A DNA stretch of 21,953 nucleotides, taken from contig JAKMFK010000295.1 of NCBI GenBank assembly GCA_022425465.1, positions 1 through 21,953 of the forward strand, read 5' to 3'. This stretch comes from Bacteroidia bacterium. GTDB taxonomy: Bacteria > Bacteroidota > Bacteroidia > NS11-12g > UBA9320. Numbering within the stretch: position 1 is the stretch's first letter; every line of letters begins with the position of its first letter. The notes beneath the pieces were generated by a model. It saw only the letters and a list, made by a program, of their open reading frames with translations. It was not told the DNA's origin and did no database searches. Positions 1-7,279 of the stretch are shown piece after piece. Position numbers and translations under genes: made by a program.

Positions 1-11
1 CATAATTTAAC

Positions 12-19
12 TACCTTTG
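12..19 (+). promoter_or_regulatory. Bacteroidota-type -7 promoter box for the RND exporter gene
   Basis: The sequence TACCTTTG matches the Bacteroidota -7 consensus TAnnTTTG. It ends 16 bp before the ATG at 36, a usual distance for a short leader. The -33 TTG element, if present, would lie left of the window and cannot be checked. The same box with the same five following bases (CACAC after TTTG, counting the C) recurs upstream of ileS. Confidence 0.55.
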
Positions 20-35
20 CACACCAACAAAAATC

Positions 36-2501
36 ATGTGGGAAAAGATAGCCAGTTCCATTCTAAGAAATAGACTTTCTCTTATTCTGTTTCTTGTAGT
101 CTCAACTGTATTGATGGTATATAAAACCACCCAAGTACAAATGGCTTATGATAACCCAAAATTTATCCCCGACAAGGATGATGACATGATGGCTTACCAA
201 GAATTTAAAAAATTATTTGGTGACGATGGTAGTGTGATGGTTGTTGGGATAAAATCCAAAAAAATCTTTGATCTTGATTTTTTTAACGACTGGTATGATA
301 TTACGCATCAATTAGATACCGCCCCCCATATTAAGCAAGTTATCTCTTTAGCCAATTTGATCACCCTCTCCAAAGAATCAAGCTACCAATATTTTGAGGA
401 GGATTCTTTTGAAACCAGTGTCTTTGTTCCACAAAAATTTATTACAGAAAAGCCTAATACGCAATCAGAGTTAGATAGCATTTACCAATCGGTAAAATCA
501 CTTCATTTTTATGAAGGCCTCTTGTTTAATGACACTTCTGATTTTGCTTTGATGGCCATTACGCTAGACAAATCAATACTTGACACCAAAGAACGGGTTG
601 GATTTGTCAATGAAATACAAGATCATATATCCAACGTATGTTCTCAGTATGATGTTGAAGCTCATTACTCAGGTCTTCCATTTATTCGGACTAAGATGTC
701 TCAGATGATCAAACAAGAACTCGTTCGATTCACTGTTGTATCTATGATATTGACATCATTGATTCTTTTGTTCTTTTTCAGAAGTTTCCCGACGATTGCC
801 TTTTCGTTACTAACTGTGGTCATTGGTGTGATTTGGTGTCTTGGAATACTCGTTTTATTAGGTTATAAGATCACGATGTTTATTGGGTTGTTACCCCCCT
901 TAATTGTGGTTATCGGTATTGCCAATTGTATCTATCTTCTCAATAAATATCATGACGAGTATAGATCTCATGAGAATAAAATAAAAGCACTGCAACGAGT
1001 CATCTCCAAAGTAGGACGAGCTGTATTATTTACAAATCTCACAACAGCCGTTGGATTTGGTGTGTTTACCCTAACTGGAAGTACTGTATTACAAGAGTTT
1101 GGACTTACTGCCTTTTTATCCATCATGGCGGTATTCATGATATCCATTATTCTGATACCAGTCCTCTTTAGCTTTCTCCCCCCTCCTAATACGCGTCAGA
1201 CCAAACACTTAGATTATAAGTTTTTAAACAAACTCATTGATAAAATCTCTTTCATTGTTCTTAACCACAGAAAATGGGTTTATCTAAGTACAATCATTTT
1301 AGTTATTTCCTCATTCATAGGAATGGCTCTACTTAAAAATGTGGGGTATATGGTCGATGATATTTCTAAGCAAGATAAACTTTATCTCGATTTAAAGTTT
1401 TTTGAAAAAAATGTAAATGGTGTAATGCCATTTGAAATTGTCATTGATTCTCGCAAACCCCAGGGAATATATGATGTGAGAACACTCATGAAAATCAACT
1501 TACTAGAACGAAAGATTAATGAATATCCAGAATTTTCAAGACCCGTGAGTATATCTAAAACTATTAAATTTCTCAACCAGGCCTATTTTGATGGGGATCC
1601 AAGAAGATTTAGAACTCCTAGCGTACTTGATTTAGGCAATATTATGAGTGCCATCCCAAAAAATGAGATTAATGACAACTTGATGAATAGTCTTATCAAT
1701 GATGATAATAGCAAGGCTAGAATTAGTGTTCAAATGGCCGATGTAGGAAGTGTCCGAATAAAAGAACTTCAAGAAGAGATTGGGAGTCTTGCAGATACCA
1801 TTTTTAATTATCAAAAAAATACAGAAGACATTTTTACAGACTCCATAATCGCTGTAGAATTAATAGACTCAGCCACTAATTTGTTTGATACAACCTATTA
1901 TTCTACGCAAGTCATAACCTACCACCCAATCGATAGTAGTAGGATGACTGATATATCCATTACTGGGACAAGTATCATTTTCCTAAAAGGGAATGATTAC
2001 TTAATAAGCAACCTATTGATGAGCCTAATTATTGCTTTCATCATTATATCGCTACTTATGGCCAGTATCTTTAAATCATTGCGAATGATTTTAATTTCAA
2101 TGCTTCCCAATCTGATACCTTTACTATTCACAGCAGGAATAATGGGCTACTTTGGAGTTAATTTCAAACCCAGTACCGTTTTAGTATTTAGTGTAGCCTT
2201 TGGAATTGCAGTAGATTTCTCTATTCACTTTTTGACCAAGTATAAAATAGAATTAAAAAATGCATCATCCATATCTAAAGCAGTGGCCAATGTCCAAAAA
2301 GAAATCAGTACAAGTATGATTTATACCGCAGTTATCCTATTTTTTGGTTTTATCATATTTATTTTTTCAGACTTTGGTGGAACCATTGCTCTTGGATTAT
2401 TCACCGCGATAACCCTCTTTATAGCATTGTTATCAAACCTAATATTACTTCCTTCTCTGCTACTTTCATATGATATAGCACAAGAAAAAAAGAAGTCTTG
2501 A
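36..2501 (+). CDS. RND/MMPL superfamily transporter (HAE3-like exporter)
   Basis: This is an 821-residue inner-membrane protein with the duplicated RND layout. It has one N-terminal helix (about 14-32), a soluble periplasmic domain (about 33-225) and five helices (about 228-386). A seventh helix (about 412-432), a second periplasmic domain and five C-terminal helices (about 650-812) follow. The length fits the MMPL/HAE3 group rather than the roughly 1,040-residue AcrB type. The second half keeps the helix-4 Asp (D727, in GIAVDFSIHF). In the equivalent place in the first half the protein has Asn-Cys (N297, in GIANCIYLLNKY), so any proton relay would be asymmetric. Family members export lipids, hopanoids or hydrophobic drugs by proton antiport. 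The substrate here is unknown, and no membrane-fusion protein or TolC partner lies beside it. The ATG at 36 follows a promoter box and gives a normal N terminus. Confidence 0.85.
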   Translation: MWEKIASSILRNRLSLILFLVVSTVLMVYKTTQVQMAYDNPKFIPDKDDDMMAYQEFKKLFGDDGSVMVVGIKSKKIFDLDFFNDWYDITHQLDTAPHIKQVISLANLITLSKESSYQYFEEDSFETSVFVPQKFITEKPNTQSELDSIYQSVKSLHFYEGLLFNDTSDFALMAITLDKSILDTKERVGFVNEIQDHISNVCSQYDVEAHYSGLPFIRTKMSQMIKQELVRFTVVSMILTSLILLFFFRSFPTIAFSLLTVVIGVIWCLGILVLLGYKITMFIGLLPPLIVVIGIANCIYLLNKYHDEYRSHENKIKALQRVISKVGRAVLFTNLTTAVGFGVFTLTGSTVLQEFGLTAFLSIMAVFMISIILIPVLFSFLPPPNTRQTKHLDYKFLNKLIDKISFIVLNHRKWVYLSTIILVISSFIGMALLKNVGYMVDDISKQDKLYLDLKFFEKNVNGVMPFEIVIDSRKPQGIYDVRTLMKINLLERKINEYPEFSRPVSISKTIKFLNQAYFDGDPRRFRTPSVLDLGNIMSAIPKNEINDNLMNSLINDDNSKARISVQMADVGSVRIKELQEEIGSLADTIFNYQKNTEDIFTDSIIAVELIDSATNLFDTTYYSTQVITYHPIDSSRMTDISITGTSIIFLKGNDYLISNLLMSLIIAFIIISLLMASIFKSLRMILISMLPNLIPLLFTAGIMGYFGVNFKPSTVLVFSVAFGIAVDFSIHFLTKYKIELKNASSISKAVANVQKEISTSMIYTAVILFFGFIIFIFSDFGGTIALGLFTAITLFIALLSNLILLPSLLLSYDIAQEKKKS

Positions 2502-2564
2502 TGGGTTGAGGCGACAAATAACAAAACAGCCTAATTATGATACATTTTACTCAAGGTAAAATAT

Positions 2565-2572
2565 TACCTTTG
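2565..2572 (+). promoter_or_regulatory. Bacteroidota-type -7 promoter box for the ileS operon
   Basis: TACCTTTG matches TAnnTTTG and lies 30 bp before the ileS ATG, inside the 101-bp gap after the exporter gene. The -33 region has only a weak T-rich candidate (about 2545-2549), not a clean TTTG. The box plus downstream bases (TACCTTTGCACAC) is identical to that at 12-24. Confidence 0.5.
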
Positions 2573-2602
2573 CACACTTCATTATAGATTTGAAATACGC
2601 TT

Positions 2603-5600
2603 ATGTCTAAAGGTCATTCATATCCACAATACAAACAACTCAACCTCCCATCAATTGAAAAAGATGTTTTAAGTTTTTGGAACGAAAATTCTGTATTTAA
2701 GAAAAGTATTGAAAACCGACATAACCAAGAAACATTTGTGTTTTATGAAGGACCTCCCTCAGCAAACGGGATGCCGGGTATTCACCACGTAATCAGTCGA
2801 AGCATCAAAGATGTATTTTGTAGATACAAGACCTTGCAAGGATTTAAAGTAGATAGAAAAGCAGGTTGGGACACCCATGGACTTCCTGTTGAGCTGCAAG
2901 TCGAAAAAACATTAGGCATAACTAAAGAAGACATTGGAACTAAAATATCTGTAGAGGAATATAACAAGGCCTGTCGAGAGGATGTTTTAAAATTCAAGGA
3001 TAAATGGGATGAACTAACCGAAAAAATCGGATATTGGGTAGACCTAGATAACCCCTACATTACTTATGATAATGAATACATTGAATCTGTTTGGAATCTT
3101 CTAAAACGACTTCATGATAAAGGATATCTATACAAAGGTCATACGATTCAACCCTTTTCACCTGCTGCAGGAACTGGACTTAGCTCTCATGAGTTGAATC
3201 AACCTGGAACATATAAAAATGTTAAAGACACGACCGTTGTTGCTCAATTTAAATTGGAACAACCCAATGCAATTGATTTGGATCTAAATTGGGGAAACAC
3301 CTACTGTCTTGCATGGACCACCACACCTTGGACGCTCCCAAGTAACACCGCATTAGGAATAGGACCAAAAATTGACTACTCGGTAATTAAAACCTTAAAT
3401 CCCTACACATTTGAAAAAATCACTGTTGTATTGGCTACTAAGCTGGTTGAAAAATACTTTCCTTCTAAAAATAAAGACATCGAATTAGCTGATTATCAAG
3501 AGGGAGATAAAGTTATCCCATTTGAAGTGGTTAAAGAGATTAAAGGTGCTGTATTAGTTGGTCAAAAATACTATCAACTTATGCCCTACCAACAACCTAA
3601 AGGTGGTAAAGCATTTGAAATCATTGCAGCAAACTTTGTGACTACTGAGGATGGTACGGGTATAGTTCATCTAGCACCAAGTTTTGGATCTGATGACTAC
3701 ATTGCAGCAAAGCAAAACAATATTGGCTCATTAACTCTTGTTGACCGTGAGGGAAAATTTGTTGATGGTGTTGGAGAATTTTCAGGACTCTATGTCAAAA
3801 ACTATAAAGAAGAGGATGAAAAGGCAGATGGTTATATGACCACTGACGTTAAAATTGCTATTCGACTTAAAACAGACAATAAAGCTTTTAAAGTAGAAAA
3901 ATACGAACACAGTTATCCTCATTGCTGGAGAACTGACAAGCCTATTCTCTACTATCCTTTAGAAAGTTGGTTCATTAAAACAACTGCTGTTAAGGATCGT
4001 CTAATTGAGCTGAATAAAACTATAAACTGGAAGCCTGCAAGCACAGGTGAGGGTCGATTTGGAAATTGGTTAGAAAATCTAGTTGATTGGAACTTGAGTA
4101 GAAGCAGGTATTGGGGAACTCCTCTCCCCATTTGGCGAACAAATGACGGAAAAGAATCTGTCTGCATTGGCTCTATTGAAGAATTAAAAAACGAGGTTAG
4201 CAAGTCTGTTGCTGCCGGACTCATGAAAGAAAATACTATTTTGCCAGAATTTGATTTGCACCGACCATATATAGACGACATCACACTTGTTAGCAATAAT
4301 GGTGAACCTATGTATCGTGAAACTGACTTGATTGATGTTTGGTTTGATTCTGGAGCAATGCCTTTTGCTCAACTCCATTATCCTTTCGAAAATCAAGATC
4401 AAATTGACAGTAACATCAACTTTCCTGCTGACTTCATTGCAGAGGGTGTAGATCAAACACGTGGGTGGTTTTTTACCTTGCATGCAATATCTGTTATGCT
4501 AAACGACTCTGTTGCATACAAAAATGTAGTTGCTAATGGGCTCGTATTAGATAAAGACGGAAACAAAATGTCAAAACGTCTTGGTAATACAATTGATCCA
4601 TTTTTGGCTGTTGAAAAGTACGGAGCTGACGCTATTCGTTGGTACATGCTGAGCAATTCAGCACCATGGGACAATCTAAAATTTGATTTGGATGGGGTTA
4701 CCGAAACACAACGAAAGTTTTTTGGTACCCTACACAACACATATGGGTTCTATGCATTGTATGCCAACATTGATGAATTTAAAAATGACCATGAAGAAAT
4801 TCCTATTGACCAACGGACAGAACTAGACCAATGGATTTTAAGTAAGCTAAATTCATTATCCAAATTAGTTGAGGTTGCTATGGATGATTTCGAACCTACT
4901 AGAGCAACTCGTGCTATTCAGCGTTTTGTAATCAATGACTTGAGTAACTGGTATGTTAGACTAAATCGTCGTCGTTTTTGGAAAGGAGAACTAACATCGG
5001 ATAAAATTGCGGCATATCAAACCTTAAACACATGTCTAATCAATGTAGCTAAGTTGATGTGTAGCTTTAGCCCATTCTATGCTGATCGACTGTACCGAGA
5101 TCTTACTTTTTCAAATGAATCTATTCATTTGCAAGATTTCCCTAGTGCTAATCCCAATTTAATCAACTCCGAACTAGAAAGTCAAATTGCTATCTCACAA
5201 GATATCACCTCGCTAATACTTCGTATCCGAAAGGCCGAAGGTATCAAAGTTCGTCAACCACTGAACAAAGCAATTATTCCTGCTCTAAACGAAGAATTTA
5301 GTGTTCAATTAAAACGGGTTGAAAAGCTTATTAAATCTGAGGTAAACATCAAAGAAATCGAAATTATTGACAAAGACTCATCCATCATAAAAAAATCAGC
5401 AAATCCCAATTTTAAATCACTTGGTAGACGAGTGGGTAAGGATATGAAGGTTATTTCGGGTCAAATTTTCAATTTTACAAATGATGATATTGCAAAACTA
5501 GAAAGTGGTGGGTCTATTCAAATAACTGCTGAAGATAGAAGCTATGATATTGTTATAGACGACATTGAAATTAAAACAACAGACATTCCTGGATGGAAAA

Positions 5601-5908
5601 TAATTAATGATAACAACTACACAGTTGCATTAGACCTAGAATTAACTACTGAACTAAGAAATGAAGGTATTGCCCGTGAGTTTGTCAATAAAGTTCAAAA
5701 CTTACGAAAAGAGAAAGATTTTCAAGTGACCGATAAAATCACGGTCTCAATTGACAATCACCCTTATATTAAAGATGCAATTGAATCTCACAATGAATAT
5801 ATTTGTGGGGAAATCCTTGCAAAGTCAATAATTATGAAGGACGATATGGATACTTCTGATGAGGTTGATATTGACTCCCACCTAATTAAAATTAAACTAA
5901 CTAAATAA
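2603..5908 (+). CDS. ileS: isoleucyl-tRNA synthetase, long eukaryote-like type
   Basis: This class Ia aminoacyl-tRNA synthetase charges tRNA-Ile with isoleucine in the cytoplasm. The Rossmann catalytic core begins near residue 48. Its HIGH-equivalent lies in PPSANGMPGIHH (about 50-61), and the KMSKR loop is intact at 655-659. The CP1 editing domain, which hydrolyses mischarged Val-tRNA, carries the threonine-rich WTTTPWTLPSN motif (238-248). The anticodon-binding helical domain follows from about 720. At 1101 residues it is longer than the roughly 940-residue E. coli form, and I see no C-terminal cysteine zinc finger. Both points suit the type 2 (eukaryote-like) IleRS common in Bacteroidota. 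Known type 2 enzymes are often naturally tolerant of mupirocin; that is inference here. It is followed after 5 bp by a DksA-like gene and then lspA, a gene order familiar from this phylum. Confidence 0.97.
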   Translation: MSKGHSYPQYKQLNLPSIEKDVLSFWNENSVFKKSIENRHNQETFVFYEGPPSANGMPGIHHVISRSIKDVFCRYKTLQGFKVDRKAGWDTHGLPVELQVEKTLGITKEDIGTKISVEEYNKACREDVLKFKDKWDELTEKIGYWVDLDNPYITYDNEYIESVWNLLKRLHDKGYLYKGHTIQPFSPAAGTGLSSHELNQPGTYKNVKDTTVVAQFKLEQPNAIDLDLNWGNTYCLAWTTTPWTLPSNTALGIGPKIDYSVIKTLNPYTFEKITVVLATKLVEKYFPSKNKDIELADYQEGDKVIPFEVVKEIKGAVLVGQKYYQLMPYQQPKGGKAFEIIAANFVTTEDGTGIVHLAPSFGSDDYIAAKQNNIGSLTLVDREGKFVDGVGEFSGLYVKNYKEEDEKADGYMTTDVKIAIRLKTDNKAFKVEKYEHSYPHCWRTDKPILYYPLESWFIKTTAVKDRLIELNKTINWKPASTGEGRFGNWLENLVDWNLSRSRYWGTPLPIWRTNDGKESVCIGSIEELKNEVSKSVAAGLMKENTILPEFDLHRPYIDDITLVSNNGEPMYRETDLIDVWFDSGAMPFAQLHYPFENQDQIDSNINFPADFIAEGVDQTRGWFFTLHAISVMLNDSVAYKNVVANGLVLDKDGNKMSKRLGNTIDPFLAVEKYGADAIRWYMLSNSAPWDNLKFDLDGVTETQRKFFGTLHNTYGFYALYANIDEFKNDHEEIPIDQRTELDQWILSKLNSLSKLVEVAMDDFEPTRATRAIQRFVINDLSNWYVRLNRRRFWKGELTSDKIAAYQTLNTCLINVAKLMCSFSPFYADRLYRDLTFSNESIHLQDFPSANPNLINSELESQIAISQDITSLILRIRKAEGIKVRQPLNKAIIPALNEEFSVQLKRVEKLIKSEVNIKEIEIIDKDSSIIKKSANPNFKSLGRRVGKDMKVISGQIFNFTNDDIAKLESGGSIQITAEDRSYDIVIDDIEIKTTDIPGWKIINDNNYTVALDLELTTELRNEGIAREFVNKVQNLRKEKDFQVTDKITVSIDNHPYIKDAIESHNEYICGEILAKSIIMKDDMDTSDEVDIDSHLIKIKLTK

Positions 5909-5913
5909 CCATT

Positions 5914-6294
5914 ATGAAAGAATCGTTAAGATACAGTGACGCTGATTTAGCAGAATTCAAAGAAATCATTTTGAAAAAATTAGAATCTGCTAGAGAGGAG
6001 TATAACTATTTACGTAGACAAATTAGATCCGAAAATGAAAATGGAACGGACGATACAGCTAGTGCATATGTAGCTATTGATGATGGAAGTGCTTCACAAC
6101 AAAAAGAAAGTACTGGTCAGCTTGCTGCACGCCAACAAAAATTCATCGAAAATCTCGAGAATGCTCTTATTCGAATAGAGAATAGAACCTATGGTATTTG
6201 TAGAGTAACTGGAAATCTGATTAGCCGTGAACGTTTAAGAGCTGTACCACATACAACACAAAGTATGGAGGCAAAAAAGAATCAATACCGTTAA
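5914..6294 (+). CDS. DksA/TraR-family protein with degenerate zinc finger
   Basis: This 126-residue cytoplasmic protein resembles DksA/TraR, factors that enter the RNA polymerase secondary channel and act with ppGpp. Two charged helices (about 10-40 and 66-90) would form the coiled coil, joined by an Asp/Ser-rich tip (about 45-60). The C-terminal finger region (93-125) keeps the typical sequence context, YGICRVTG and then RLRAVPHTTQS. Canonical DksA has four zinc-binding cysteines, but only C96 remains here, with H113 near the second pair. Stable zinc binding therefore looks unlikely without other ligands. It sits between ileS and lspA with gaps of 5 and 4 bp and is almost certainly co-transcribed with them. 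Family membership is secure. Whether it regulates rRNA and amino-acid promoters as E. coli DksA does is not shown. Confidence 0.88.
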   Translation: MKESLRYSDADLAEFKEIILKKLESAREEYNYLRRQIRSENENGTDDTASAYVAIDDGSASQQKESTGQLAARQQKFIENLENALIRIENRTYGICRVTGNLISRERLRAVPHTTQSMEAKKNQYR

Positions 6295-6298
6295 GTCG

Positions 6299-6961
6299 TT
6301 GGAATCAATTTCATTCTTCGATCGAAAAAAACAGGTGATCTATGTTATCATTACTGTCTTGACAGTATTGGTATTTGACCATTGGTTAAAATTTCATATC
6401 AAAACGACCTACTCCCTTGGTGAGAGTACAATTATTTTCCCAAATTGGTTTGAATTGCATTTCACAGAAAACCCAGGTATGGCCTTTGGTTTAACACTTG
6501 GTGGGAAATGGGGCAAGATTGTACTTACCATATTCCGAATCATTGCCTCTGGTGTAATCATTATATATATCCGAAATCTAATCAAAGAAGGAGTGAAATC
6601 GGCAACTATTATTCTCATTTCTTTAATACTTGCTGGAGCTATAGGAAATATTATTGACTCCATTCTTTATGGCTATTTCTTTGAGGAGAGTAGTTACCAT
6701 CATGTAGCGAAATTTTTACCCAATGGAAATGGATATGCCCCATTATTTATGGGCAAAGTTGTTGATATGCTTTACTTTCCACTCATTGATACCAACTGGC
6801 CAGAGTGGATGCCATTTATCGGTGGTAATCGTTTTCAATTTTTTAGACCTGTATTCAATATTGCTGATGCAGCTATAAGTATAGGTGTATTTACCATTCT
6901 TATTTTTAGGAGTTATTTGTTTCCACATAGTCAATCTGAAGAAACAAAAGACACAGACTAA
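6299..6961 (+). CDS. lspA: lipoprotein signal peptidase (signal peptidase II)
   Basis: LspA is an inner-membrane aspartic protease that cleaves the signal peptide of diacylglyceryl-modified prolipoproteins just before the lipidated cysteine. The 220-residue protein has four predicted helices (about 12-30, 74-95, 98-118 and 185-205). Both catalytic aspartates are present: D120 in GAIGNIIDS and D190 in FNIADAAIS. The conserved N-terminal substrate motif reads FTENPGMAFG. It is longer than the roughly 165-residue E. coli enzyme because of a loop between the two aspartates (about 125-180), as is usual in Bacteroidota. The start is TTG at 6299, 4 bp after the preceding stop. No ATG exists before the conserved region, so the TTG start is well supported. 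Its stop lies only 6 bp from the stop of a convergent small gene. Confidence 0.95.
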   Translation: MESISFFDRKKQVIYVIITVLTVLVFDHWLKFHIKTTYSLGESTIIFPNWFELHFTENPGMAFGLTLGGKWGKIVLTIFRIIASGVIIIYIRNLIKEGVKSATIILISLILAGAIGNIIDSILYGYFFEESSYHHVAKFLPNGNGYAPLFMGKVVDMLYFPLIDTNWPEWMPFIGGNRFQFFRPVFNIADAAISIGVFTILIFRSYLFPHSQSEETKDTD

Positions 6962-6967
6962 GAAAGT

Positions 6968-7129
6968 TTATTTGGGTTTATTATTTTTTTCCTCTCCAAA
7001 CACTGGTTTGAAGATAAAATACACCCCTACAAATACAATAAGGGTGACCACTACTTCAGAAATACCCCAGAACAATCCTGTTGCATCTGGTGCTCGTTGA
7101 ACACTATCTATAGCTTGTAGAATTAACAT
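6968..7129 (-). CDS. unnamed 53-residue single-helix membrane protein, last gene of the NSS transporter operon
   Basis: I read this frame directly; I cannot name the family. It runs from ATG (7129-7127) to TAA (6970-6968). The N terminus is amphipathic and begins MLILQAIDSVQRAPDATG. One hydrophobic helix follows (about 22-41, including VVVTLIVFVGVYFIF), and the tail is short and charged (EEKNNKPK). The start codon lies 3 bp after the stop of the MetS-like gene, which itself starts 3 bp after the transporter stop. This strongly suggests co-transcription and coupled translation. The plain inference is a second small accessory subunit of the transporter. A chance frame is possible because it is short, but an ATG at a 3-bp offset, a clean helix and a lysine-rich end argue against that. 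Confidence 0.62.
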   Translation of the reverse strand: MLILQAIDSVQRAPDATGLFWGISEVVVTLIVFVGVYFIFKPVFGEEKNNKPK

Positions 7130-7132
7130 AAA

Positions 7133-7276
7133 CTATCGCTCTTCGTCATCGTTTTCAGAATACGAATCTGGCTCTGATTTTGGAGGTGTTACCAATACTT
7201 TATAGAAAAAATACCCTGTAATAATTGTTACAGAAACTTGGACAACTACCATCATTATTAATGCTGAACTACTCAT
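7133..7276 (-). CDS. MetS-like small subunit of an NSS transporter
   Basis: This is a 47-residue protein from ATG (7276-7274) to TAG (7135-7133). One hydrophobic helix (about 5-27, containing ALIMMVVVQVSVTIITGYF) is followed by a proline and acidic tail with TPPKSEPDSYSENDDEER. The helix, the YFFYKVL..PPK junction and the acidic end are what I recall from the small accessory proteins encoded after sodium-dependent transporters, named after MetS of the Corynebacterium glutamicum MetPS methionine/alanine importer. In that system the small protein is needed for transport. It starts 3 bp after the transporter stop codon, so the two are surely expressed together. The assignment rests on remembered family pattern and context, not on a search. 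Confidence 0.82.
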   Translation of the reverse strand: MSSSALIMMVVVQVSVTIITGYFFYKVLVTPPKSEPDSYSENDDEER

Positions 7277-7279
7277 TTT

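Noticed and set aside
2506..2534. Possible hairpin after the exporter gene (GAGGC and GCCTA arms)
   Set aside because: Only 4-5 pairs, a long A-rich loop and no T-run; not a convincing terminator.
3952..4296. 114-codon minus-strand open frame inside ileS
   Set aside because: It is antisense to conserved IleRS coding sequence, has no plausible domain and no promoter; a shadow of the real gene.
6885..7100. 71-codon plus-strand open frame over the lspA end and the small-protein region
   Set aside because: It overlaps the end of lspA in another frame and is antisense to the small gene at 6968-7129, which has far better start spacing and helix features.
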